This document shows, piece by piece, positions 17,389 through 25,640 of a stretch of 47,608 nt of DNA. The notes beneath the pieces were generated by a model. The model was not told the DNA's origin. It saw nothing but the letters and a program-made list of their open reading frames with translations, and did no database searches. Location: NCBI GenBank assembly GCA_015067075.1, contig SVND01000017.1, forward strand, positions 1 to 47,608. The letters run 5' to 3'. Positions within the stretch are counted from its first letter, which is position 1; every line of letters begins with the position of its first letter. Source of the stretch: Oscillospiraceae bacterium (GTDB lineage: Bacteria > Bacillota > Clostridia > Oscillospirales > SIG530). A program made the position numbers and the translations under genes.

Positions 17389-18057
17389 CTATTTTCCCTC
17401 AAGCTCAATGTGAATGGGCAATGAGGTATACTTCTTGTCAAGGATTATATACATACCCTGAAGGTAAGACGTATCTTCCGTTTCTCCGTTAGGTCTGATG
17501 GTAAAATAGATACCGTCCTCGTCATACTCAGTCTTAACAAGCGTGTACGATGTCTTTTCAGCGGCAGGCTTCATAAGGACTATCATGCTTCTGTCGGAAA
17601 AGATGAGGGAAGGATTGCTCCAGATGTTTCCGGGCCAAGACCACTGACCGCTTGTGTCCATTTTAATCGTATACATCGCTTCCGTGTCGAGATACGTCTG
17701 GAAATCGTCACATATCTTAACGGAAAATCCGTTTTCGTCGATATTTTCAAGTGCTGTTTCTCCGAGCTTACCTGTTATAGCAGGGCAATACTGCTTTGAA
17801 ACAGTAAGCTTTTTACGGCTTGACTCAGGTGTTGGCACGGGGCTCGGTGTGGGAGTGTTCGTAGGAGTCGGGGTGTTTGTCGGTGTCGGTTCAGGTGTTG
17901 CCGTAGGTGTGGGAGAATCTGTAGCAGGAACAGGTGTGGGATCTGCAGGCTCCGTATTGCCGCACGCTGTCAAAACTGCAAGCATGGCAATAAGTGCGCA
18001 AAGCATGATCAAAGCCGTTTTCGATACTGTCTTAATTGTGTTTTTTGTTGTGTGCAT
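17389..18057 (-). CDS. Pro/Thr-rich lipoprotein of unknown function
   Basis: This 222-residue lipoprotein has a signal peptide with lipobox LTAC (Cys32). Residues about 35-78 are a low-complexity stalk of TP, TPT and NTPTPT units that probably spans the wall. The globular part (about 80-222) is beta-rich (KKLTVSKQYCPAITGKLGE, YTLVKTEYDEDGIYFTIRPN, GMYIILDKKYTSLPIHIELEGK). I do not recognise a family. It lies 34 nt after the giant lipoprotein and 12 nt before recA, on the same transcript, so the two lipoproteins may work together at the surface. Confidence 0.7.
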   Translation of the reverse strand: MHTTKNTIKTVSKTALIMLCALIAMLAVLTACGNTEPADPTPVPATDSPTPTATPEPTPTNTPTPTNTPTPSPVPTPESSRKKLTVSKQYCPAITGKLGETALENIDENGFSVKICDDFQTYLDTEAMYTIKMDTSGQWSWPGNIWSNPSLIFSDRSMIVLMKPAAEKTSYTLVKTEYDEDGIYFTIRPNGETEDTSYLQGMYIILDKKYTSLPIHIELEGK

Positions 18058-18091
18058 TTTTAAATTCCCTTTCCGGTTTTAATATTACCAT

Positions 18092-21000
18092 TTATTTGAG
18101 TGTGACAAACGGAAGCGCGATAGTGGCGTCCATTTGCGCAAGCTTTTCTGTAAGCTCCGCCGAAACGTCGCTTAACAGCCATGTATAAAACTGCTTTACC
18201 TGCGCATCCTCTAACTTGTCAGATGCAGAAACAGGTAGCATACTCATTATATTATAACTCTTTATCGGCTCCAGGTCAACTGTAATATATCCTTTATTCG
18301 AATTTTTTTCAAAAATCGACCAATCGCCAACATCCTTTTCGCTGATTTTAAGATGCGCCGTAAGCTTCGAGCCAAATATATCCACCGCGCTGTCAAGCAT
18401 ATTATTATGCGTAATACTCTTCATCATATGCCAATAGATATACTCGTCATCGTTTTTCACGCCTGCCAACAGCGTTGCTGTTTTAAGCGCTGTACCGAGC
18501 ATCGTGGGCAGATTATCATTGTTTATAAAAACACCCAAGCCGCCTTTAAAGCCGCTGACAGACGTCAGCACACGGTATTTTGTATTACCGCTCATATCCG
18601 CGCCGTAAAAGCCTATCTTCGCCGCATCTCCTTCGCTGTAGCAAAGCCATACGTCTTCATCGTCGCAGTACAGCACGCAAGGCGTTTTCATTTTTTTGAA
18701 ATCGGCAAAAGCCGTTTTGAAGCGGTTTTCCTTCGTCCAATGCTCTTTCCACATACCGTCGGGATCGTACATCTCTATATCGACCGTCGTTTCAAGTGAT
18801 TGTACCTTTTTAAGCTGTACTATTTTTTCAAGCTTTCCGTCATTGTATATCCGCTCATTCACCGTAGTCACACTTCTTTGCATGAACAGATACGGCTTCG
18901 ATGCGCTCGGCATATACGCCACCGCATAAACAGTTTCATCCGTTTTATATGCGTTTTCGTTTGCCGTTTCGCCTTCGGCAAGCTCATCCTGCTCCGTTTT
19001 CAGCGCCATCATCACCGATTCCTCGGTAAAGGGCGCGGCAAGCTGTGAAAGCCCACTCAATTGCTCCGTTATACATACGATATCGCCCGTTTCCTTATTT
19101 TCAGAAATGATAAGCGTCCTCGTAAGCGCCGTCAGTCTGAAGCTCGGCTCCATTGCATATGCCGAGCCACCCGTAGGTCTTTCATCAACACCTGAGCCCC
19201 ATACGGGAATCAGAATTATATAAGCCGACTCAAGCTGTGTCGCCGCTATGGGTAAGGTCACTGTGTATGTGCTGACCGTGTCGTACATCATCGCCGCCTC
19301 ACCCTTTTGTATAAGCGATTGCTCGCTCATGGAGCTGTCGGAATAAATCATATATACCATAAACGGTATATTGTCGTTTTTCGGAGCTATCTGCGCAAAT
19401 TGCATCGTTATCTCCATATCCTTATCGGGCACAAGGTCAAGCTTAGCCGCCGTATAGTAAAAGCTACCGTTTTTATTGCCTACGACTGCTTCAGATATGG
19501 GAACGAATTGCACGGTGTATTCATTTTTAACAAGCTGTAACGAAAGTCCGATCTCCTTGAGCGTTTCCGAATCCTTTATCACCTTTGATACGATAGGCTT
19601 CGGCAAAAGGAGCTCAGGGAGAAGCTGCTCATTCAGCGTAATGCTGTCTACCCTGCACGGTACCGCCGTTTTCACAAGGTATTCGTTTATATACTCCTTT
19701 ATCAAGTTCGTGTCGCTGACGGGCACCGTCTGCAATATTACCTTATTACTTTCAGTCATCGTTGCTGAAATTCCGATTGAGCTCATAGTCGCCTGATGAC
19801 ATCCTCGCCACTTTTGCGTTTGGTAAAGCATATAGAAATCAGGCTGTGCAGGAAGCATCAGCGGAGAAATATCAAATCCGTCATATACGCCATCGCCATC
19901 GCTGTCAATTATCTTCTTTTTTGTACCGATAAGATCCTCATGGGAATTTGATAAAAGATCCCTGTCCGTGTCATAGCCTGAAAGGTCTGCTAAAAGACCG
20001 TTTCTGCTTAAAGCCGCCGTCACCGTCGCAACAGGCCGCGATGCGGAGAGCGTATATTCCGTTTGGGTTGGCGCATAAAGCTCTCTTGACGCCGTTATAG
20101 TATAGCTGTCAAAAGGCAGATTATAAAACGTCACAACACCAAGCCCATCCGTCACAGCCTTCACAGTGATATTGCTTCCCGTAAGCGTTATCTCCGTTTC
20201 CGAGACGCCAACGCCCGTTGTGGACTGCGCAGTCACCGTAAGCGTGCCCTTACCTGCTTCCACAAGGGAAAAATACGCCGATGCAAAAGCGGAAATCGAA
20301 TTTTCATCGTCTTCATTTTTCACGCTTGCCGTAATATACACCTTGTCGCCGTTTTCACCGCCCAAGGAATACTTTACCTTGTTATCGTCAGGCGTCGTCC
20401 ATTCGGGAATCGTTATCTGGAATGTTTTTTGAACGCTTTTTCCTGCGGCAATGCTTACGGTCTGCTCTGCAAGCACCTCGCCCGCAAACTCTATCTTCAC
20501 ATATGCGTTTTCACAATCAGCAGTACCCTCGTTCGTTATAAACAGTGTCATCTCCGCCGTCTCGCCGCCTGTTACAGCGCCCCTTAAAATACGCATATCC
20601 GTTATCTTTACGTCTGCACTTCGCTTATCAGCTATCTCGTCAAGCTCTGCCCTTCCGATATCGGCGGTACTGCCCTCATCAAACACGCGCACTGTGTTTT
20701 CGCCCGCGCCGTTTCCAAGCTGACTGTATGGATCTGCCACAGCGGAAAAGCATACGGCACCTTCATTTTCAACTGTATAGCTTACGGAAAGAGTCGTGCA
20801 GGGATACTCGTCAGCTATCTGTGTACCCATGTATTTTCCGTTTACATAAAGTTTCACAGCCACACCCTCAAACGGTGCGTAGCCTTCGGGCATATTGGTA
20901 TAAACATCGGCACAAAGTGTTATCTGCTCGCCCTTTTTGACCGTGCCCTCACCTATATAGAGGCATTTCTCCGTCAGATACGTTTCACGGTTTACCACGG

Positions 21001-22357
21001 GCAGTGTTCTTTCAAGGCTCTTGCCGTTTGAGAGCACAAGTGAAAAGCTCATTTCCTGCGCAATATAAGGAACATAATACTCAAAGGGGATATTTTCCCC
21101 GTGACCGCCTGCTTTTACCGTATATTTATATACCTTGCTCGAATACAGCCTACCGTCAATATACATTTGCGCCTTCGTTTCACTGTATGCGCCCGTTTTA
21201 TAGTCGGAAAATCCGAGAGAGCCTTTAAGCGTACCGCCTGCACCGATAACACCCTGCCACGCTTCATCGGTAAATCGTGTGGAAATAACGGTCTGCGTAT
21301 CGTACGGCTCTGCCCACGGCGCAGTCCAGCTCACATCATACTCGCCGTCACCCGCTTGCTCAAGTTGCACGTACACCTGCACGGCATTGTTGCTATTATC
21401 CTTATCCACAGCACCGTAAATATCACCAAGCTCACATTTTACGGCAAGCCCGCCTTTTTGGCGCACATCATCGCTTATGATATATTTTATCACCGACGGC
21501 GTTCTGACCTCGCCTTCACCTGCCGCCACCGTCACGGGACGCACATCGTAAAGCTCGCCGTCAATATACACGTTAAGCGTCGTTATTACAGCGTCGGAGC
21601 ATACGGTTGCTTTAGTTTTCGCTGTCAGTGTCAGCACATTTCCTGCAATTTCATACGCCATATCAACGGAGACGTCGCTTTCCGTTTTTTCAGCCTGCAC
21701 CGTGACCGTGGCATAGCTGTATCCCTTGCCGTCAGCATGCTTTGCAATCACCGTGTATTCTCCTGCTCTGCTCGGCGCAGTATAAACACCGTTTTTATCA
21801 ATAGTGCCGCAGTTATATCCGCTGACACACAACTGTTCAACGCTTTCACCCGTAAATTTTATGCTTGAATTCGGCGCTACAGTCACTTTTTCAGGTGCTA
21901 TTTTGCAAGTCTCATCGCTTTCAACGTAAAAATGCAAAATACTGTGTGATGCAAGCTTTTTTCCGTTTTTCAGAGCCGTACCCTGCCTTAATCCCATGCT
22001 GTAGCGCATACCCTTTTGGTAAACACCGTCAGAAGCGCTTATTGATAAAACAGAGCCGTCCTCTGATGCCCTTACGGAAACGGAAACGCTGTTTCCGTCC
22101 AAATCCTTAACGTAAATATCCTTTTGTGAAAGCTGAGAAATGTCAAGCGGTACACCGCACCATAAGCGCCATTGCTTATCGGCAGAAACGGGCTTGTCAA
22201 AAATATACTCTCCTATACCCTCGCCGCTTTGTGTGACAAAAAGCATATCAGCCTTTGCTCCAACATCATTTATATCAGCTTCATCGCAGGCGCACAAAAG
22301 CATCAGCGCCGCTATTAAAGCAGCGATGATGATACTTTTTACGGTACAACGCTTCAT
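18092..22357 (-). CDS. Giant multidomain surface lipoprotein
   Basis: This 1421-residue lipoprotein has lipobox LCAC (Cys24) behind a good signal peptide, with SD AAGGAG. In order it shows an SbsA/Big_5-like Ig domain at about 40-150; an Ig-like repeat at about 160-220 (TIDKNGVYTAPSRAGEYTVI); several CARDB-like adhesion repeats to about 690 (MTLFITNEGTADCENAYVKI); a carboxypeptidase-regulatory/CNA-B-like sandwich at about 700-780 (GLGVVTFYNLPFDSYTITA); and a calcium-type Asp-rich segment (DTDRDLLSNSHEDL, DSDGDGVYDGFDISP). A C-terminal 500-600 residues has no family I recognise. The design suggests a matrix or adhesion protein, with the C-terminus possibly enzymatic. It is flanked by the Tet(M)-like gene (11 nt) and the small lipoprotein. 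The function is not established. Confidence 0.75.
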   Translation of the reverse strand: MKRCTVKSIIIAALIAALMLLCACDEADINDVGAKADMLFVTQSGEGIGEYIFDKPVSADKQWRLWCGVPLDISQLSQKDIYVKDLDGNSVSVSVRASEDGSVLSISASDGVYQKGMRYSMGLRQGTALKNGKKLASHSILHFYVESDETCKIAPEKVTVAPNSSIKFTGESVEQLCVSGYNCGTIDKNGVYTAPSRAGEYTVIAKHADGKGYSYATVTVQAEKTESDVSVDMAYEIAGNVLTLTAKTKATVCSDAVITTLNVYIDGELYDVRPVTVAAGEGEVRTPSVIKYIISDDVRQKGGLAVKCELGDIYGAVDKDNSNNAVQVYVQLEQAGDGEYDVSWTAPWAEPYDTQTVISTRFTDEAWQGVIGAGGTLKGSLGFSDYKTGAYSETKAQMYIDGRLYSSKVYKYTVKAGGHGENIPFEYYVPYIAQEMSFSLVLSNGKSLERTLPVVNRETYLTEKCLYIGEGTVKKGEQITLCADVYTNMPEGYAPFEGVAVKLYVNGKYMGTQIADEYPCTTLSVSYTVENEGAVCFSAVADPYSQLGNGAGENTVRVFDEGSTADIGRAELDEIADKRSADVKITDMRILRGAVTGGETAEMTLFITNEGTADCENAYVKIEFAGEVLAEQTVSIAAGKSVQKTFQITIPEWTTPDDNKVKYSLGGENGDKVYITASVKNEDDENSISAFASAYFSLVEAGKGTLTVTAQSTTGVGVSETEITLTGSNITVKAVTDGLGVVTFYNLPFDSYTITASRELYAPTQTEYTLSASRPVATVTAALSRNGLLADLSGYDTDRDLLSNSHEDLIGTKKKIIDSDGDGVYDGFDISPLMLPAQPDFYMLYQTQKWRGCHQATMSSIGISATMTESNKVILQTVPVSDTNLIKEYINEYLVKTAVPCRVDSITLNEQLLPELLLPKPIVSKVIKDSETLKEIGLSLQLVKNEYTVQFVPISEAVVGNKNGSFYYTAAKLDLVPDKDMEITMQFAQIAPKNDNIPFMVYMIYSDSSMSEQSLIQKGEAAMMYDTVSTYTVTLPIAATQLESAYIILIPVWGSGVDERPTGGSAYAMEPSFRLTALTRTLIISENKETGDIVCITEQLSGLSQLAAPFTEESVMMALKTEQDELAEGETANENAYKTDETVYAVAYMPSASKPYLFMQRSVTTVNERIYNDGKLEKIVQLKKVQSLETTVDIEMYDPDGMWKEHWTKENRFKTAFADFKKMKTPCVLYCDDEDVWLCYSEGDAAKIGFYGADMSGNTKYRVLTSVSGFKGGLGVFINNDNLPTMLGTALKTATLLAGVKNDDEYIYWHMMKSITHNNMLDSAVDIFGSKLTAHLKISEKDVGDWSIFEKNSNKGYITVDLEPIKSYNIMSMLPVSASDKLEDAQVKQFYTWLLSDVSAELTEKLAQMDATIALPFVTLK

Positions 22358-22368
22358 AACGCTTCTCC

Positions 22369-24345
22369 TTAAATCTGCTTTTCCTGTATGGCATCACGGG
22401 CATACAGGATCCATTTCGACCTTTCACGCGGATCGGGGCCGCGCCTTTTTGCCACAGCCCTCACGTCGGGCGGGCTGTCATTATATCCGTAAAACGACGA
22501 GGCAAATTTCGCTTTACCGCTCGTTTGCGCACGCAGTCTTACAGGATAATCCATAGATGTCGCTGCGGGAACTATGGCTTCAATAGTAAAATCCGTTCCA
22601 TGCATCACGGGCGACTCAAAGCTTCCGCGCATCATAGTTATATCTCCGATAACTCGGCTTACAAATTCGCTCGGAGCAGTTATGCGAAGCTTCAAAAGCG
22701 GTTCCAAAAGCTTTGTTTCGCAATTTTGAAGTCCGTTCATAAAAGCCATGGGCGTTGCCACAAAAAAGTCAAGAGGGTGAGTGTGGATAGTGTGATGCTC
22801 ACCGTCCGTCAGCGTAACCTTAAGGTCCGTGACCTCCCAGCCGTAAAGTCCCTGCTCAAGGCAAGTGACAAGGCTTTGCTTTATATGCTCCTGGTATTTA
22901 TAAAAAAGCTTATTGTGCGGCACTTTTCCGCCGTCATAAACAAAGCCCGCTCCGCGCTTAAGCGGCTCGATAAAAAGCTGAACGCAAGCCCAGCACGGCT
23001 TTGGCATAGTATAAGCATCAAATCCAATTCCGTTTTGGCAGGGCGTTTCTTTATATATAATAGTCGGCGGTGTAAAGCTCGGCGCGATACCATATCTTTC
23101 TCTGATAAGCGTATCAATTATCTCAAGCTGTACGCTTCCCGTTATATCTATTTGCGCCTCCCGAGAAAGCCTGTCAAACCTGTAGTTGAGCAAAGGCTCT
23201 TCCTCCGTAAGCTCCTTCAGCGCCGTGATAAGTTCAGTAAGCTTCGACCCATCCGTCGGTGTTACCGTAACGGTAAGATAGGGGTTTGCAAGCGCATAAG
23301 CCTTCTCGCTGTACATACTGCTGACAGCTTCGCCGATAACGTCGCCTGCGCGCATACTGCTCGCACCGCATATGGCTGCTATCTCTCCTGCAAACGCTTT
23401 TCCGCTGTCGTAAAGCGTAACGCCCTTAAACGAGCGTATCTGAGCAATTTTTTCCGCAACGTCAAGCTTTTCTCCGCGCCGTGTAACACCCAGCGCCGAA
23501 AGCTCCGCCCTCGCTGAAAGCTCGCCGCCGAAAAGTCGCACATAAGCTGTTTTTCCCATATCCGTGCCGCTTTCCACCTTGAAAACGACAGCCGACAGGT
23601 TTTCTGTTTTCTTTGCCGACGCATCCGGCAAAAGCTGTGTCACAGCCTGCAAGACCTGCTCTGTTCCGACGTTTTGAATTGATGCTCCGCAAACGATAGG
23701 AAAAGTCTTGCATTGCGCCGTACATTCACGCAGTATTACCCCTATTTCCTCGCCGTTTATCCGCTCGGAAAGGTACATCTCAAGCGCTCTGTCGTCAACG
23801 TCCGCAAGCTGTGCCAAAATATCCTCATCCTGCTTTTTATAGCTCGCGCATTCCCTTGAGCCTTCGCCCTCAATATCTGAAAGCAAAACAAATCCGTCGC
23901 CAAACCGCTTGCGAAGCTGAACCATCACGTCATCCGCATCGCTTCCCGCTCTGTCGATCTTGTTCACAAAAACGGCACGCGGTATGCTCATCCGCTTAAG
24001 CACTTCCCAAAGCTGTTCCGTATAGGCGTCAACGCCCTCAACTGCGGAAACGATTAGTATCGCGCCGTCCAATACTGCCAACGCACGCTCCGCCTCTCCT
24101 GCAAAATCTATATGACCCGGCGTATCTATTATATTTATCCTTTTTCCGCCATACTCAACGGTAGCTGCCGCCGAACGCACGGAGATTCCACGGCTTTTTT
24201 CAACAGCCATGCTGTCCGTTTTAGCCGTACCCTTGTCAACACTTCCCGCACTGCGTACAGCGCCGCACGCACAAAGTATCTGCTCCGTCAGCGTGGTCTT
24301 TCCCGCATCAACGTGAGCCATGATACCGAGATTTATTATATCCAT
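22369..24345 (-). CDS. Tet(M)-like ribosomal-protection translational GTPase
   Basis: This 658-residue translation GTPase has EF-G-like architecture and is closest in pattern to the Tet(M)/Tet(O)/Tet(W) group. G1 is AHVDAGKT, the switch I region reads SRGISVRSAA, G3 is DTPGH and G4 is NKID. Domains II-V follow; the domain IV start GLYGWEVTDLKVTLTDG matches Tet(M) GLYGWNVTD. The tip loop, which in Tet(M) contains SPVSTP and displaces tetracycline, here reads TIHTHP (about residues 519-524), so the key Pro-Val pair is missing. It may therefore protect against another ligand or serve a housekeeping ribosome function; resistance should not be assumed. TAATG overlap couples it to the PHP gene. Confidence 0.88.
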   Translation of the reverse strand: MDIINLGIMAHVDAGKTTLTEQILCACGAVRSAGSVDKGTAKTDSMAVEKSRGISVRSAAATVEYGGKRINIIDTPGHIDFAGEAERALAVLDGAILIVSAVEGVDAYTEQLWEVLKRMSIPRAVFVNKIDRAGSDADDVMVQLRKRFGDGFVLLSDIEGEGSRECASYKKQDEDILAQLADVDDRALEMYLSERINGEEIGVILRECTAQCKTFPIVCGASIQNVGTEQVLQAVTQLLPDASAKKTENLSAVVFKVESGTDMGKTAYVRLFGGELSARAELSALGVTRRGEKLDVAEKIAQIRSFKGVTLYDSGKAFAGEIAAICGASSMRAGDVIGEAVSSMYSEKAYALANPYLTVTVTPTDGSKLTELITALKELTEEEPLLNYRFDRLSREAQIDITGSVQLEIIDTLIRERYGIAPSFTPPTIIYKETPCQNGIGFDAYTMPKPCWACVQLFIEPLKRGAGFVYDGGKVPHNKLFYKYQEHIKQSLVTCLEQGLYGWEVTDLKVTLTDGEHHTIHTHPLDFFVATPMAFMNGLQNCETKLLEPLLKLRITAPSEFVSRVIGDITMMRGSFESPVMHGTDFTIEAIVPAATSMDYPVRLRAQTSGKAKFASSFYGYNDSPPDVRAVAKRRGPDPRERSKWILYARDAIQEKQI

Positions 24346-25271
24346 TACTTCACAAAATAAGGCTGAGTATTCGCCTTGTATCCGTTAATATCTGTTATTT
24401 CAACGTGAACGTATCCGTCGTCGGGATCAATTTTAAACGTACCCTGTGTAAGAGGCTGACCTTCCTTTGCAACGATGCGCTTGGTCTTTCTCATTTCCGT
24501 GGTAAATACAATGCTCTTTGCCGGTGCGCATTTTACAGTCATAACGCCGTCCTCAATATAAAGCTCATCTATCTGAGCGCCAGTGGAAGCGTAAAATTCA
24601 CCGTTTTTCAGCGCCTGCATGACAGTGCCGTATTCAAGCTTTTCAGCCTTTATCATAACGTAACCGCCGAAGGAATCGTAAAACTGATTGTGGTTGTGGT
24701 TATCGTCCGTCGCCGTACACCAAACTCGCTTACCCATGCGAAGAAAATCGTCCATTACATAAGGAACGTAATCCTCATAGCCCGCTACATAACAGCCGTG
24801 ATTGTATATTTCGATAAAATCAACGCCTTCAAGACCGCTGTAATCACTGTAATTTTGCAGAGACCAACGGGGATGGTTGTAGGATACCATATAACCCTTT
24901 TCTTTGGCATAGCGAATAAACTCATTTACACAGTCAACGGAATAGTTGAAACTAAAATCACATCTTGAAAAGCTTGCGCTGTAATCAGGCGCATAAAGAT
25001 TGATATGATACGTTTTAAGGTATTTAAAGTTCGGGCTTTTATTTTCCGTTATATCGACCTCACATCCGCAAATAGGCAAAAAGCTTTCATCGGCAAGCTC
25101 GCTGTGATCCTTAAAGCAGTTGTGATCTGTGTATGCGACAATGGAATAACCCTTTGCCATATACTCCTGTTTTATCTGTTCGGGAGAAAGCTTTCCGTCA
25201 GAGCAAGTTGAATGACAGTGAAGATTAGCTTTATAAAAAGTACCTTTGTCGGGAATAAGATATCGTTTCAT
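24345..25271 (-). CDS. PHP-domain phosphoesterase
   Basis: From the ATG at 25271 (SD AAAGGA, 8 nt upstream) the protein has 308 residues; the ATG at 25280 abuts the SD and is less likely. It carries a polymerase-and-histidinol-phosphatase fold: NLHCHSTCSDG (HxH and D), VAYTDHN, CGCEVDITE (Glu), SYNHPRW, IYNHGCY and the late TATDDNHNHN supply the metal ligands. The last 60 residues form a small beta domain common in CehA/PHP phosphoesterases. The substrate is unknown. It leads the operon that runs on to recA and pgsA, and its TAA overlaps the ATG of the Tet(M)-like gene. Confidence 0.88.
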   Translation of the reverse strand: MKRYLIPDKGTFYKANLHCHSTCSDGKLSPEQIKQEYMAKGYSIVAYTDHNCFKDHSELADESFLPICGCEVDITENKSPNFKYLKTYHINLYAPDYSASFSRCDFSFNYSVDCVNEFIRYAKEKGYMVSYNHPRWSLQNYSDYSGLEGVDFIEIYNHGCYVAGYEDYVPYVMDDFLRMGKRVWCTATDDNHNHNQFYDSFGGYVMIKAEKLEYGTVMQALKNGEFYASTGAQIDELYIEDGVMTVKCAPAKSIVFTTEMRKTKRIVAKEGQPLTQGTFKIDPDDGYVHVEITDINGYKANTQPYFVK

Positions 25272-25313
25272 TTTTTTCATCCTTTCACAGCTACGCTATA
25301 TTTATATTATATT

Positions 25314-25342
25314 ATTATAACACTTTTTATCCGCTTTTTCAA
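25314..25342 (-). promoter_or_regulatory. Promoter of the PHP-tetM-like-lipoprotein-recA operon
   Basis: Minus strand: TTGAAA (25342-25337), 17-nt spacer, TATAAT (25319-25314), about 40 nt before the PHP start. Confidence 0.75.
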
Positions 25343-25466
25343 TAATAAAATTATATATTTATCAAACTTTACATTAAATAGGTTCTGTGCTTTTTTCCGT
25401 GTCAAAATTCACAGTTCCGTCGATTTTTCCGCCTATTTAAATCAAATTTTCATTCCCAGCTTCTCG

Positions 25467-25507
25467 CTGTAGTATAGTTCTACACACTATTTCATCCTGT
25501 AGTATAG
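25467..25507 (+). repeat. Direct repeat upstream of spoIIE
   Basis: CTGTAGTATAG occurs at 25467-25477 and 25497-25507, exactly 30 bp apart, close to three helical turns. The first copy is followed by TTC and the second by CTC. An inverted ATAGT/ACTAT lies between them. This is a candidate binding site for an unknown regulator. Confidence 0.5.
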
Positions 25508-25526
25508 CTCCGTTTGCGGCGCTTTT

Positions 25527-25592
25527 TGTCGAAAAAAACTTCATTTTTACCGACGTGATATGACAAATTTCGCAAAGATATTGTAATAGAAT
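25527..25592 (+). promoter_or_regulatory. Spo0A-controlled spoIIE promoter
   Basis: The perfect 0A box TGTCGAA (25527-25533) lies in a T/A-rich context. Downstream, ATGACA (25560-25565) is separated by 21 nt from TAGAAT (25587-25592). In Bacillus subtilis the Spo0A-dependent, sigma-A promoters of spoIIE and spoIIG have abnormally long spacers of about 21-22 bp; the same arrangement here supports conserved control. Confidence 0.65.
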
Positions 25593-25640
25593 AAATGCAG
25601 ACATATATTTTTCTGAAATTGATCGGAGGAAATAAATATC

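Larger units (their letters stand above)
25272..25640. other. Divergent regulatory region between the PHP operon and spoIIE
   Basis: No gene is seen. The region holds the minus-strand promoter at 25314-25342, an AT-rich block, a near-0A box TGTCAAA at 25400-25406, a 30-bp-spaced direct repeat CTGTAGTATAG (25467-25477 and 25497-25507), a perfect Spo0A box at 25527-25533, and the spoIIE promoter. Confidence 0.7.

Noticed and set aside
17821-17960. CRISPR-like or tandem DNA repeat in the Pro/Thr lipoprotein
   Set aside because: The repeats are irregular codons for TP/NTPTPT linker units, with no conserved spacer length.
22525-23517. 330-codon plus-strand frame opposite the Tet(M)-like gene
   Set aside because: Antisense to G1-G4 and domain IV motifs; very basic and without family features.
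22369-24345. Mobile tetracycline-resistance gene
   Set aside because: No transposon or conjugation genes or flanking repeats; translational coupling to neighbours and the changed domain IV loop argue for a resident gene.
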